Source of the DNA: Vandiemenella viatica | Taxonomy: Eukaryota; Arthropoda; Insecta; Orthoptera; Morabidae | NCBI GenBank assembly: GCA_031002005.1 | Contig: CM061919.1 | Location: forward strand, 226,546,739-226,610,738 | Direction of reading: 5' to 3' | Length of the DNA: 64,000 nt | Shown here: piece by piece, positions 11,550 to 23,830 of the stretch | How the letters are laid out: each line of letters starts with the position of its first letter | Numbering within the stretch: the stretch's first letter is position 1 | Notes under the pieces: generated by a model | Told to the model about the DNA's origin: nothing | The model's input: only the letters and a program-made list of their open reading frames with translations | The model's database searches: none | Made by a program: the position numbers and the translations under genes

Positions 11550-11770
11550 TGTCGTCAGTCTTTAGACTGGTTTGATGCAATCCTCCATCCCTTCCTATCC
11601 TGTGCTAACCTTTTAGTTTCTACATACCCCTTAAAACCCACGTCCTCATATATCTGCTTCATATATTCTAATCTCTGTCTACCTCTACAGTTCTTACCTT
11701 CGACTGTTCCCTCCACTAACAAATTAACCAATCCACCATGTCTCAAAATATGTGTAACGATAAAAGGTGG
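11550..11770 (-). mobile_element. LINE 3' fragment, family B
   Basis: On the minus strand this reads as the tail of a non-LTR polymerase ORF (EGKNCRGRQRLEYMKQIYED, then ETKRLAQDRKGWRIASNQS). This peptide is typical of many insect endonuclease/reverse-transcriptase LINEs. A second copy lies at 52565-52970. It is a 5'-truncated relic. Confidence 0.7.
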
Positions 11771-12368
11771 CCTGCTTGCTTTGTAGCTTGGTGTGGGGTA
11801 ATTGTTGTGCGCCTTGTTGTCAGTGGGTTGCAGATTCTTCTACTAATAAGTCAAAAAGTTGCCATATTGATAATCTTTCAATTTATTCTCCAAGTGTAAG
11901 CCACCACCACCAATGATTATAATTTGACTGTGTATGAAAGCTATCCAGCACTTCTTCTCCTCCAAATTGCAAGGTCTGAGCTACGCTATTAGCACTTGGT
12001 TATGATACTTTATTTAAATGCCCACAAGTACACTGCTGATTATCTGCCTGATGGCGGTGTTCTTATAATGTTTCATAAGGTCCACACAATAGTGCCAGGC
12101 GCACCACCAAACAATCACCACCGCACCCAACCACTCATGACCAACCTCCAAAACGGTGTGTCCCAGACTGACTTCAACAATCCCGCATCTCGCGTCACAC
12201 TCTCGACAATCGGCCCGCCCCGACTCCACTGCCCAACACAGACACACACATGGCCCCAATACTGTCTCGCCACAAATGCATATGGTTTTTATAAAAATTT
12301 TCTTCTTGTCCAGGCTGCATTTCGACTGAACGACACCCTCCAAGGAAAAAAAAAAAAAAAAAAAAAAA
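11771..12368 (+). repeat. Unassigned sequence ending in (A)23
   Basis: About 600 bp with a GC-richer part (12090-12260, 'ccgcacccaaccactcatga') ends in 23 consecutive A (12346-12368). The tail suggests a retroposed sequence. I found no clear target duplication, tRNA promoter boxes or family match. Confidence 0.35.
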
Positions 12369-13329
12369 CAACCAGTTTAGAGTGATATGATTACTGTACC
12401 AGCAATAATGTTCTTGTAGCTGCTTCATGATCTATAATTATACCCATTTTGCAATTCATATTTTTCTTCATTATAATGTATGTGGGTTTGTAAACAAAAA
12501 CTGTCACAGAAAGTAAACTTTAGCATTTGCCAAAGTTAAAGGCAAGAGGACCAAAAACTCACACAAAGAAAAAGAAAGAAACAAAAAACATAGCAAACAC
12601 AATTTTCAGTATTTTGGGAGAATCCTTAATCAAGCATAAGTATGTTGAAATGTGCAGCAGGTCGCTCAAACCAGCTCCCACCATGTGAATGCAGAATAGA
12701 GCTGTTGGAGACTTAGCATGGGAGGTAAAGGTGAAATAATAATAATATCTATGGACTCTTAGTATTAATGTATATTAAGGAAAAATGATGGGTTTACCAG
12801 TGATTAATAGAGGTTGACGCAAGGTGAATGTTTGGTGGCAAGGATATGTTGGTAATCTAGTTCCCATATATTTTTATTTTAATATTTGTGAGCTGTCACC
12901 TATGAACTGAAGGTTGGCATGTCTGTGTTTGATAGCAGTGGTATCAAGAAGAGTGAGGAATTTTTGCCTGGTATTCTGTATATAAGAATGTAGATTTCTT
13001 CAGTATATGGATCATATGAAATCTTTGTGGATATGCTATTAATTGTATATCCACAATGATTTCAAAGGATTTATTCACAGGTAAGTCTGCCAAATATATC
13101 ACTTTCATCTGTGGGATGGAGATGTATCAAAAGGAAGTTACTTAGGAAAGGTTAGGAAAAGGTAAGACTGCTTATGACAGATTTAGTTCTCTAAAACTTG
13201 TGTTATGTATTCACTTCCATTTAAATTTTTGGAAGTTATAATTTGGAGTGTTTGAAGACATTTTACCTTGAACTTTGAATGTTCTGAAATGTAATATGTT
13301 AATTTTATTTTTTTTATTTCTATTTTCAG

Positions 13330-13438
13330 CTTGGCTGTTTTCTCTGCATTTTGGGTTCCACAGTTATAGTTATTCATTCTCCTAAGGAAGAAGAAATTGA
13401 AAGCTTAGAAATTCTTAAAGAAAAGCTACTTGACCCAG
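13330..13438 (+). CDS. NIPA transporter, coding exon 4
   Basis: Encodes residues 123-158. It contains a membrane helix ([15 protein letters not shown]) and then the conserved acidic loop [12 protein letters not shown] before the DPG turn. The acceptor is attttcag at 13322-13329. The donor is GTTAGA, a weaker match. It enters in phase 0 and leaves in phase 1. Confidence 0.94.
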
Positions 13439-13796
13439 GTTAGAAATTTTTATCATCAGTAAGGTAACAAATTTTAAACTGTAAGATTAATTAACTGAAA
13501 AAAATTCTTACAGGGAATGTTAGTCGCATAGCTAACTTCTGTGCGGTATAGTTGTGTTAATGTGAAACAATTTAAGCACTTTAGAGGTTGATCAATATTA
13601 TATCCTGCTTATTTTGTTAGTGAGATTTGTTGGCAAGCAAAATTACTCTAGCTCAGGTGAAATGTTAATGGTGTATTGCGAGAGTTATCTTTTTTTTAAC
13701 AAACATTCATTGAGATTTTTATATTTCGGTGGGACAGCTGGAGCCAAATGGATGGGTGGTACATACGTCACATCAAATGGTTAACTTAACTTAGTC

Positions 13797-13935
13797 CACA
13801 ACCCGAAGGTTGGTTGGATGCTCCCGAAGGAGGCATACTAAGCCATTGTGTCAGAGGTAGGACGGCCAATTACTTTCCTCGTGGACCTACAGTTTAACGT
13901 GGAATCCGAACCACGGAATCAAAAGGTTATAAATA
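13797..13935 (-). mobile_element. SINE fragment, family 2
   Basis: It matches, in reverse orientation, parts of the SINE-like repeats at 22550-22850 (gattccg..gttcggattc..aaactgtagg) and 49785-50030 (cctacctctgatacaagg, then ttagtatgcc). It lacks the promoter end. Confidence 0.6.
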
Positions 13936-14561
13936 AGCAAATCATTTTGTGTGTGGTCAGTTGGAGCCTTAAATGTCTTGTGAAATGTTTAATAATATAA
14001 CAATGAATACCAGATGAATATTAATTCAGTTTGTATGCAGAATGATTGTTAGAGCCTGACACATTGGTCATAACACATTGAAAGTGGTTGTAATATTTTG
14101 GATTCCACATTGTACAGTGTTAAAGGTATACTTGGAGTGGCTCATGGCTGGTGCTATTATACGTATGGGTCAATGCAGTGAATGATTGAGAACTACAATG
14201 GATGAGCGAAGGTTTCCGTGCTAACTAATAAAAAACATTGTGTGAACTGATTGTCTCATTCAGCGACCCATGCAGAGATATTTAGGATTTTTGGGATCTG
14301 GCAACACAAGACTGACTGATTTGCTTTTACCACTAGCACTGTATCAGGTTTAGTGGCTCATCTGGGTTTGTAAACATGTACATTGGATTGTTGTTGATTG
14401 GAAGAAGGTAGCTTTGTCCAAAAAAACATGTTGCTAGTAGGTACTGGCAAACAGTTGGATTCTGGTGCGTTACAAACCTCATTAGGTCATTGATGCAGCT
14501 TTACAGCAAGGCACTGTGTGAGCTAACGGTGGTTCCACTAAGGGTCATGTTTTACTGACAT

Positions 14562-14802
14562 ACCGAGCGTGGTGGTGTAACGGATAGCGTTCTGGCCTCG
14601 CATTCGGGAGGACGGCAGTTCGAATCCTCGTCCGGGTATCCAGATTTGGGTTTTCCATGGTTTCCCAAATCAAAAGAGGCAAATGCCGGGATGCTTCCTT
14701 AAAAAGGCCATGGCCGAATTCCTTCCCATTCCTTGCCCCCATCCTTTCCCGTCTCTAAAGACCTCGCTGTTGAGAGACGTAAAGCAGTTAAAAAAAAAAA
14801 AA
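14562..14802 (+). mobile_element. tRNA-derived SINE, family 1, with target duplication
   Basis: The head resembles a tRNA gene, with an A-box-like 'gtgtaacggatagcgttctgg' region near 14575 and a B box 'gttcgaatcct' near 14618. A unique body follows (ccagatttgggttttccatg; 'ggccatggccgaattcc'), then a poly-A tail. It is flanked by ttactgacat (14552-14561) and ttacagacat (14803-14812), a 9/10 matching target-site duplication. It is not a functional tRNA gene, because no acceptor pairing or CCA-side sequence follows the B box. Confidence 0.85.
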
Positions 14803-15869
14803 TTACAGACATGGATTTGGTCTTTGTGGATTAAATGATCCATGACAGGAAATCAACATTGGGAGATACTTTATGAACGTAACCTCATAATGATGGGAAG
14901 TTTCAGAATGTTGTTGCTGGTCACAGATTGTGTACAGTTGGTTTTAGGAGCATTTTTTAAATTTCGAGCATATGATTTGGACAGCTGAATCACCTGAAAC
15001 AAACACTTCAGAGTATATTTGGAACATGATAGACAGAACGACTTGTGCATGAAGTCCAGTGTCTACCACAGCCATGCAATTATAGACGACTATCGATAAA
15101 ACATGGTAGTAAAGTCTCCCTGAGTCATCGACTATATGAGTCCATGTTACATTGAGATGTTAGTCACATGTAATTGGAAGAGTGTGCTTTATGACTTTTG
15201 AATGTCAGTGTATAATGCATGGCTGATATTGACAGAAGAATTAGGAATGCAGTGGGAAAAGGAATTGAAAGTTTTACATTTCAAAATCTTATGCGTGATT
15301 AAATTTACCAAATTTAATAGCTAGTAACTGATTACACATGTTTTTGTTGTTATTATAACTATTATTGTTGATTGTGATGAAGCTGGTGGCTATTTCCCTA
15401 TCCCTACTTAAAATTCACACATACTATTTTACCTTAAATTCCTTCACAGTGTGAGGTATACTGTTCCTTACCTTGTGTTATATGTGGATGTGCTCACACC
15501 TCCCTTACCAAATGGCCCACTCCTCTGCATTAACAAGGTCTTAAATTCAAATATGCCACAGTTGTGTTCATTTTGTATTTTTTCACACCACACCAGCCTT
15601 CAACTTTAATGAATAATGGATTGTTTTCCTATTCATTGCTATTTACATTACCGTTTTAGGTAGGTCTAGCTACAAATGAAAACTTTTCTTCTCCCTTAAG
15701 CCTGAAAACAATTGCTAACTTATCTTCATGGTCCAGTCTTCACTTGCACATTCTGCTTCTAAATCTTCCTCCAGTATTTAACCAAGCCTCATCACCAGTA
15801 TATGCCTTGAACATGCCCACAATTATCTTTACCTGACTTCTTTCGTGCAATGACTCCTATCTGAAGCAT
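14803..15869. other. Intron DNA, nothing recognised
   Basis: Unique-looking intron sequence with no gene or repeat that I could assign. It lies between the SINE and the paired LINE copies. Confidence 0.4.
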
Positions 15870-16315
15870 TTTTGGAAAATTATTCATCACTACACTTGGA
15901 AATTTGTTCCAATCCCTGACACTCTTACCAACAAAAGAAAATTTTCCACTCCTTTATGCATTAAATTGAGCACAGGAGGTCATGGTCGCCTTTCCCTTTC
16001 CATGCGCTATTCCTAATTCTTTTACCAATATCACTCCAAGCTCCATCACCAACATTATATGTCCTGTGCATTCCCAGCACTCTCTTCACCCTCCTCCTTT
16101 CCTCCAATGAGTCCCAACCCAGCTCCCTTATCATATCAGTTACTGACTGGGTCCTGCGATAATTTCCACAAACAAATCTAGCTGCTCTTCTTTGCACACC
16201 TTCCAACCCTGTATTTGATAACTAAAATGTGGGCCCTGATTAGTCCCTTATACAACCATGCAACATTCAGTGAGACAATCTTATAACTACTGCTCCAACT
16301 CCTCATTTTTAGTAT
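15870..16315 (-). mobile_element. LINE fragment, family A (copy 3)
   Basis: The minus strand encodes the polymerase-ORF tail (VQRRAARFVCGNYRR, then RELGWDSLEERRRVKRVLG). It abuts copy 4 head-to-head at about 16315. The 3' signature tail is not present. Confidence 0.75.
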
Positions 16316-16785
16316 CAAATACAGGAGTTGGAGAGGGTGCAAAAAAGGACTGCTAGATTTGTTTCTGGAAATTATCGCCGAATGCAATCAGATAAAAGAG
16401 CTGGAATGGGATTCACTGCAAGACAGGAGGAGGGTGAAGAGAACCATGGGAGTGTACAAGGTGTGTACTGGCGATGAGGCATGGAAAGATATTGGTGTAG
16501 GTATGAAAAGTAGTGCATGGAAGGGAAAAGATGATCATGACCACAAGCTGACACTAGATTTCAGGCACAAGGGTGTGGGAAGATTCTCTTTTTTACGTAA
16601 GGGTGTCAGGGATTGCAATAAGTTACCAAGGGAAATGAAGAATAATTTTCCAAAAACATTGAAAGAATTTAAAGTTGAAGTTTGTAGAGGGCAAATGTAG
16701 GTGGGTGCAGGAAAATGGGAAGATAGGTGTGTAGGGGAATTGCCACCGGAGGTTGTGTCCATTGCAATTAAAATAAAATTATGAG
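16316..16785 (+). mobile_element. LINE 3' fragment, family A (copy 4)
   Basis: The polymerase-ORF tail (KELEWDSLQDRRRVKRTMG; WKDIGVGMKSSAWKGKDDHD; RFSFLRKGVRDCNKLPREM) is followed by 'gaattgccaccgga', 'tccattgcaatt' and an A/T tail. It is one of the better preserved copies. Confidence 0.8.
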
Positions 16786-17280
16786 ACGTGCTTCAAAATA
16801 CAACTTTTTCTAGAGATCTCATTCATCCATTTCTGCATTTGCATTGCAACAAAAACTTGAATACCTGGTTCCCAATGTTGGCAGTGAGACTATAAAGAAA
16901 TACACCTCAACTGATTGACATTGTAATTGTTTTTGTGTATGAGACATTCAAAGCTTCCAACCGTTTGTCTCAATAATACCAACAATAACTGGTATAGTTC
17001 TATGCTCCATTATGTTTATTTTGTCCCCAGTAACTTCGATTCTTGGTCGTCCCAATTCTCCTCATATCCAGTCAAACCATTCTTTACAAAAAGGAGTTAA
17101 ATATATGAACAACATGTTCATAATGCTTTCCAGTGCTAGGGATGATCTGTATGTTCCGAAATAGTACCGGTGCTCATGATCTTTGTGTGTTCATTCTGAC
17201 TCCTCAGAAAATGCTTGTGCTATTTTATAGAGCAGTTATGTATCATTGATGTTTATAATATAAATGCATTGATATTCTCT
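16786..17280. other. Intron DNA, nothing recognised
   Basis: No gene or assignable repeat. It separates the LINE pair from the Penelope-like element. Confidence 0.4.
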
Positions 17281-18024
17281 TCTGAAATTTGTTTTTTGGG
17301 TAATGGAAACAAAGAAACTGCCATGAGGCACTGAAAATAAAATAGGATATGGAAAATAAACAGATACCCGTCACTTACCACAGATGAAGGCGGGGGTCGA
17401 GACGAACATGTAAAAACACAAAAACAAACAAATAATATTTCGACATAAGTCTTAGTCATGTGGGAGGCGAGACATATGGCAGGGGGAAAGATGTGGTCAC
17501 ATCCCAACCCGCCACATGAATGAAGCACAGGCAGAAATCACGTGGTGGTGGTAGAATTGCCGGGAAGGGGGATTGGGGGGGGGATAGGCTTGACCAGCGA
17601 TAAAAGTGAAACAAATCAAATTAAAGCTACCTTGTTCCAGGCCTGTCTCTTCCTTACCAACATCCTTCACATAGGCAGTACATCCCACATCCTTCCCTGG
17701 TTGCCTCAATCAAGTGAGCACAGCTGCCACATTGTTCATGCGTGTGAATCTTTGTGATGGTCACAGCATGAGTTGTTCTCTTCATAGGCCACTGTCCTCT
17801 TTGATGTTATCAGAGAATTTAGTAATTTCTAGCAACTCTTTAATCTGCATTGTCCACCACCTCTCTGTCAATAAGGCCTCAGTTCCCTTCAGCACTTCTT
17901 GGATAAGCGCCCTCCAAACAGTCTTTCCAGAACATCCTTTCTCATATCCCTAGCCAACTTTATCCTCTCCAAAAACTATTTCTCCTTCAACTCCTAGATT
18001 TACCACCAGATACGCGGCACTGCC

Positions 18025-18606
18025 ATGGATACCCGCATGGCCCCATCCTATGCTAACCTCTTCCTGGGCCGTCTGGAAAATATTTTTCTGAAGAATTTCC
18101 CCCTCAGTCCCTTCATGTGGTTCAGATACATAGATGATATATTTATAATCTGGACCCGCAGGGAGGACCACCTCCTAGACTTCCTCAACTCACTAAATGA
18201 CAATCACTCCATCAATTTCACATGGTCATATTCCCACACCTGTATCACCTTCCTTGACGTAGATATCACCCTACGACAGGGGACCTTCCATACCTCAGTA
18301 CACATCAAACCGACCAATTTACAACAATACCTACACTTTGACAGTTGTCACCCCTTTCACATCAAACGTTCCCTCCCATACAGCCTTGCAATCTGTGGCA
18401 GACACATCTGTTCTGATCATGAATCAATCTCCAGTTACTCCCAAAAACTATCCCAAGCCCTTGTTTCCCTCCGATACCCCCATGATCTTGTGGAAAAACA
18501 CATTTCCCGTGCCATCTCCCACAACCCTCGTTCTGCACCTCCAAAAACTGACCGTGGACCAACACTTGTCACCCAGTTCTTTCTTGGCCTGGAATCTGTC
18601 AACTAG
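18025..18606 (+). pseudogene. Penelope-type reverse transcriptase fragment
   Basis: A 193-residue open frame covers the catalytic centre and thumb side of a Penelope-type reverse transcriptase. MAPSYANLFLGRLE is followed by FRYIDDIFIIW, where the two aspartates are the metal ligands, and then by FLDVDITL and a basic tail. Upstream fingers and palm motifs are not recognisable. A frame change near 18600 separates it from the endonuclease part, so no full protein can be made. Confidence 0.85.
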
Positions 18607-18609
18607 ATA

Positions 18610-19143
18610 CTCCGCCGTGGGCATGATTTCTTACGTTCCTTCCCTGAAATGCGTCTCCTCCTTACCAAAATCCTACCCACTGCTGCCCGTACTTGCTTCA
18701 GCAGACCACCCAATCCTGTATAACATCTTGGTTCACAAGTATTTACCTGCCGACTCTCCTAGACCTCCACAGGGATCTTTCCCTTGTAACGGACCCCGCT
18801 GCAAAACTTGCAGCATGCACAATGCCACCACTACTTACTCTAATCCTGTCACAGGCGAATCTTTCCCTATAATTGGACATGCCACATGTGCTACCACTCA
18901 CCTTATTTACCAACTCACCTGCATCCACTGCACTGCCTCTTACATTGGTCTCACCACTCAACAACTTTCCTACAGAATGAATGGCCACAGGCAAACAGTT
19001 TATACCCAGACCATCACGTGGCAATTCATGCAAACTTCCATAATTCAAACAACCTCAACACCTATTTCACAGTTAGAGCTATTAGAGTTTTTCCTAATAC
19101 CACCACCCCTTCAGAACTCTGCATATGGGAACTAGCCTACTAA
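18610..19143 (+). pseudogene. Penelope GIY-YIG endonuclease fragment
   Basis: This stretch encodes the linker (ADHPILYNILVHKYLP), the CxxxxCxxC-like cluster CNGPRCKTC and the GIY-YIG-type nuclease core with LIYQLTC, SYIGLTT and RMNGHRQ. The C-terminal part (FTVRAIRVFP, then ELCIWELAY) is in yet another frame from about 19015. The order matches Penelope endonucleases, which cut the target DNA for insertion. It is frameshifted, hence inactive. Confidence 0.85.
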
Positions 19144-19641
19144 CATATCCTTGACACCAGACACACCCCTGGCCTAAACCTACGTTAAACCTGTCGCTTG
19201 CCATCTCTCATTTCATTTTACTGTCAGTTACTTATATATGTACATTTCATCAATTCATTTTTTATATATTTAAATTCTTCTATCTCCATTTATTTTCATC
19301 TATAACCAATCTAAATAAAATTATAACTTTCTGAATTATGCTACACAAAGATTATTTTGATTTGTTTCACTTTTATCGCTGGTCAAGCCTACCCCCCCCG
19401 GCAATTCTACCACCACCATGAGTTTTCCGCCTGTGCTTCATTGATGTGGTGGGTTGGGATGTGACCACATCTTTCCCCCTGCCATATGTCTCACCTCCCA
19501 CATGACTAAGACTTATGTCGAAATATTATTTGTTTGTTTTTGTGAAATTTGTTTGTTTGTATGATTTGTGGTTAGTTTATCAATTAACTATTCAACAGTT
19601 GAGTCACATGTGTTAAATAATTTAAATGTATGCTTTTTCAG

Positions 19642-19804
19642 GTTTTTTGACATACACAGTGCTTGTAATAGCAGTAAGTGTGTCAATTGTATCATACTTT
19701 GGTCCACGCTATGGACAACGCCATGTTATTGTCTATATAGTTCTGTGTTCTGCCATTGGTTCTCTGACTGTCATGAGCTGCAAAGGGCTTGGTCTTGCCA
19801 TCAG
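19642..19804 (+). CDS. NIPA transporter, coding exon 5
   Basis: Encodes residues 159-212. It contains two membrane helices (FLTYTVLVIAVSVSIVSYF and VIVYIVLCSAIGSLTVM) with the conserved GPRYGQRH loop between them and CKGLGLAIR at the end. The acceptor is gctttttcag at 19632-19641, the donor GTATGA. It enters in phase 1 and leaves in phase 2. Confidence 0.94.
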
Positions 19805-21379
19805 GTATGAGTTAAAAACTATGAGAACATTATTTTGTATGTCAGTTATGGTGAAATAATTCTAGTTCCAGAATTTTCTCTGCATGTTTTTGTTTCTTAT
19901 CTACATTACTTTAATAAATGTGAAAAATTCTGATTACAAAATTTCTTTCTATACCCAATTAAATAATCTTCAGCACTTACTGCATTCAATAAATGATGTA
20001 TGTATTAAATACTTTGTATTAGAATTTTACGAAATGTTGGGTGAGTGTTCAGTTGGGTACAAAGGAAACCAAATAATAAATGATGAGATGAACTCTACAA
20101 AGCTGACATTTTGAGCCCAAACTCTTGTTACATATAGCTACGTGTTACATATTTAGAACCAAGTACACATATCAGTTGCAATATTTGGTATCTTTGGCAT
20201 GGGGGAGGGGTGAAGCCAAAGGATGTGACTTTTGACAGGAGAAACAAGACATGTAGGAAAGAATTCAGTAGGGCTGTGGAAAATATTTCAAATATTGAGG
20301 ATGATATGGAAATACCTTTCCCAGTAACTTTGAGGAAGCAAATTTTGCAGGGAGCATTCTGACCCCAACCTTATTGGTATTGTGGGGACCTGCCTGGTGA
20401 TCTATGTTATCAATAAAGACCACTTGTTTGTTACTCTCTTTACAGACACAGTTGATATTGAGGAAAATATTGGATGCATGATAATAGTTTTGAAATAGCT
20501 CGTATATGAGGTGTTATTTTTTGCCACAGACATAAAGCCATAGTGGGAAAACCGATTGTGATGAATTCTGATGATTGAAGGATTCACAACATTGCCCCTA
20601 AGTTTCTTGTGAGAAAGAGGCAACATGTCAATGTTTATCCTTTGTTTCACATAAAATGAAGCCCACAAAACTTAAGTCAGAAAAGAGCTTCCTGAAAACA
20701 ACTGTTCCTCTGTTTGTAGCTTGAAAGCACAGAAACATAGGTTACAAGAAACATCTTGGCTACAGCTGTAACTTAGAAAGGAACTAGCACTTGGGTGACA
20801 TCTTGCTTATGCCATCCGAAAGTTGAAAATATAATCTGTTTAAGTGAGATTATTTCAAGGAAGATTCAACTGCGAGATGATTGAAAATAATGAGCATTCC
20901 TAGTCTGAAAAAACTTCACAAACTATTTGCCATAAATAATGTAATTTACCTAATTGATTTAACAAAGCTAACAATGGTGCTTCTGAACACAGAAATGGAC
21001 TAACTACTTATGAAGGTACATGTTGCATATTTATAATAGAAGAACAAGTATTGGCAACATTTCAGTGACTTTGTTGGATAATGTTGTAAATAATTTGGTA
21101 GTCTATTATAGGTGGTTACCTCCCTTAATGGTGTGATAATGAAGTTGTGAGTCCTGGGGCATGGTGACCTGATGTGTACTATTTGATATGGATCCCTGAT
21201 CAAGGTTATGAATGAACACCACTATGCAGTGGATAAGGGGTATTGAGGCATGATAGAGCTGAGGGAAGTGGCAACTCAGCCTTTAAGTATGCCCAAGTTT
21301 CGGTGGGAATTTTTACAGGCCTTAAAATTGACCTTCATATCTGGCAAAGCTTTGCATTGTTGATGTTAAGTATGCCAGG
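19805..21379. other. Intron DNA, nothing assignable
   Basis: Start of the 11.7 kb last intron. 20200-20900 looks like old repeat-derived sequence with many stops, but I cannot assign a family. Confidence 0.35.
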
Positions 21380-21550
21380 TTGCTCAATGATTTAGATTCC
21401 ACATTGAACTGTAGGGCCCTTTGACCTAGTAGGATTACCAGATTATATTAGACAGCCAAGATAATGGTGGCTCGTGCAACTGGTAAGAAATTACGTCACC
21501 AGATCATTAAGATCACACAATACAAATTCAAAAGGCAACCCAAATGCCAA
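21380..21550 (+). mobile_element. SINE fragment, family 2
   Basis: It shares 'gattccacattgaactgtag', then 'aggattaccag' and 'gtcaccagatcattaagatcac' in the same order as 22703-22845. It is diverged and lacks the tRNA-like head. Confidence 0.5.
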
Positions 21551-22549
21551 AATGGAAGGAGAATGAATGAATCTCTTTATCTTTTGCTTACAAACAGCTC
21601 TGATAGTGGAAGGTACTTCTAAATTGAAATTCCTTGCAGTTTTCAGACCTTGGCGGAGCGTTGAAGTTCTGGTGCTTGATACTGTAGGATTTACCTCAAA
21701 TGAAATGTTGGATACAAAATGCAGTTTGGTTCCTCTTAAATCAAATCATTATAATGGCACTTTTTCTAGCTGTCTGATGTTTTGTTTAATTATTAACTGT
21801 TCGAACTTTGAAATTTTCAAAATTCATATGAAAAATAGCTTATTTGCAACTTGAAAAGTTACTGTATTTTCATAACATATTCTTAAGATGAATATTTTTA
21901 AATGTCAGGATTACAAAGAAATGTTTTAAGGCTGAATAAAGAATAATTCCTCTACCAAAAAAGAAATATTGACAGGATTCTGAAAAATTGTTATGAAATT
22001 TTAGCACAAATGTTAAAATTTAAATTTTTACTGTAGTTTATTGTTATGTATAAGTACACAATAAATAAAAAAAATAGAGTTTTATGAAGCCAGTCACCAG
22101 AGATACTTAGCCTCAAAGTTTTAAAAAATTTAAAAGTGACAGTTTTTTTTAAAAAAAATCAAACTATTAAGGGAAGGTACACTTTTGTATACAATAGTAT
22201 GAAAAAATTAACTACGATAATCAAACCATTTCTTAAACACAAACAGGAATTTGCTAAGTTTATAAAGTAAGATTAGTTTTTTTGGATCTAGTGTTTATTA
22301 CTAATATCATGAATGCAAATGGCTACATTTGTTTAAGCAGACTTTGAGGAAAAAGTAGTTTTTGTTTTAGTGTCGAACGATAAACTAGTTAAAACATATT
22401 TCATTTGTTGCAAAGAAGAACAAACATAATAGTTAGTTTTTACTGAAAAACAAGAATGACTGTTATTACTAAATGGATAATGATAAAAAAAAAATCAAAA
22501 GAATATAAAATTTTCTTGAGACTTCCACTGGGAGAGGCATTCATTCGAT

Positions 22550-22850
22550 GTGTGTGGTCTGGTGGCTCAGTGGTTAAGATGTCTGACTGTAGATTGAAAG
22601 GTCACCCGGTTTGTATCCCTGGTCTCGGCAGGGAATTTCATGGTCGCTTAACACGACCTTCCTCTCTAGCACAGCTTGCTGTGTAATGTGAAGTACACTA
22701 AAATGATTCCGAGGTTCGGATTCGACGTTAAACTGTAGGTCCTCTGTACCCGGGAGGATGACCAGGTTAGGTTCAATTATTTACAACAGGGATGAAATGC
22801 GCAGCGAATAGAAACCCTGTCACCAGGTCATTATGACCACGTGGAATTAT
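22550..22850 (+). mobile_element. tRNA-derived SINE, family 2
   Basis: The A-box-like 'gtggctcagtggttaaga' starts near 22561 and a degraded B box 'ggtttgtatccc' lies near 22609, as in a Leu/Ser-type tRNA ancestor. The body is 'gattccgaggttcggattcg', then 'aggatgaccaggttaggttc', then 'gtcaccaggtcattatgacc'. No poly-A tail is evident. Related pieces lie at 13797, 21380 and 49785. Confidence 0.7.
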
Positions 22851-23567
22851 TATTTATATGTGATATTTTGAGGTCAGTCTTTGAATCATCTTCCAGTGTG
22901 GTGTCAACTATTTATACAAGGATGTCTCCTCCAGGAACTAGACACTTCTCCAGAAGATGAAGTCTGAGGTAGGCTTTGAAATATTACATCAAATTGATAT
23001 ACCACCCTGGTGGGGGATCAAAAAGTAATTAACGTGTATAATGGAAATAAATATAAAAATAGTAAAAAAATCTTAGGAAGTTAAACAACAAAAATTATAA
23101 TCTGTAGATAATTTGAAATGTAAAGATCCTTTACTGCAAATGAGTAACAGCTGCTGACAGTAGTTGGCTGTAGTTTAATGAACCATATTTCAGTTCATCT
23201 CCACTTCATGTTTCTGCTTCTGTGGGCCATCCAGCCCATTCTCATTCTTTTTTGATGATTTCTCCAAGACTCCTGCCCCATTGCTAGTCTCTATTCAATG
23301 CTCTTTACCTCTGTCTTTCTGTGCTGGTTCATCAGTCTTGCCCTTGGTATTCCTACAAGTCCCCTTTCTTTCTGTTTGTTCAATAGTACAATTTCGATAT
23401 ACTCCCCTCCTGATGTGTGAACTTCCCTGCTACATACTCATATCTCGCCCCAACCAATGCCACCAACCCGTCATTAGAGTTTCTTAAAATGTGTTGACCT
23501 TTACTTTGCATGTTTTTTCATTTTTGATTCTGCCCTTTCTTGTGACATTTTCTACACCTCTCCAAAT

Positions 23568-23569
<2 letters not shown>

Positions 23570-23600
<31 letters not shown>

Positions 23601-23830
23601 TCTCATACTGAACCTGTTGGGTGAGAGGTAATACTCAGGCATGACATATAGGAGAACATGGTTTTGAATCCGTTTGCCATCCAGATTTTGGTTGTCGGGC
23701 TTCAAAAATGCCACGATGATTCTTTCAAAAGGTCATGGCCAAATTCTTTCTTATTCCATCTCTCCAGTCCTCTTTAGGCTCTAATTACCATGATATTGAT
23801 GAGCTGTAAACACCTAAACAGTTATATAGT
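23570..23830 (+). mobile_element. Degraded SINE, family 1
   Basis: A B-box-like 'tttgaatccg' near 23654 and the family 1 body (ccagattttggttgtcgg, then 'ggtcatggccaaattc') match 14562-14802 with much divergence. A long T run (about 23571-23599) precedes it. Confidence 0.5.

Larger units (their letters stand above)
17290..19560 (+). mobile_element. Penelope-like element with inverted terminal arms
   Basis: Inverted arms at 17417-17620 and 19356-19544 (starting 'cacaaaaacaaaca' and sharing 'gtgaaacaaatcaaa') enclose a Penelope-type coding region; the left outer part, including 'tcacttaccacagatga', extends to about 17290. The reverse transcriptase part (18025-18606) has MAPSYANLF and the catalytic motif FRYIDDIF at residues 34-41 of that frame. 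The endonuclease part (about 18610-19135) has the cysteine cluster CNGPRCKTC and a GIY-YIG-like core (LIYQLTCIHC, YIGLTTQQL, MNGHR). These parts are in different frames and the N-terminal half of the polymerase is lost. The right arm ends about 100 bp before NIPA exon 5. Confidence 0.88.

Noticed and set aside
11996..12385. 129-codon frame ending in a lysine run
   Set aside because: The lysines are the translated poly-A tail of a retroposed or repeat sequence, and the rest has no protein-like pattern.
14575..14630. Functional tRNA gene
   Set aside because: A- and B-box-like sequences are present, but the cloverleaf is not completed and a SINE body with a poly-A tail and target duplication follows.
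22561..22625. Functional tRNA gene at the second SINE
   Set aside because: The B box is degraded and no acceptor stem closes. It belongs to a repeat family with other copies in the window.
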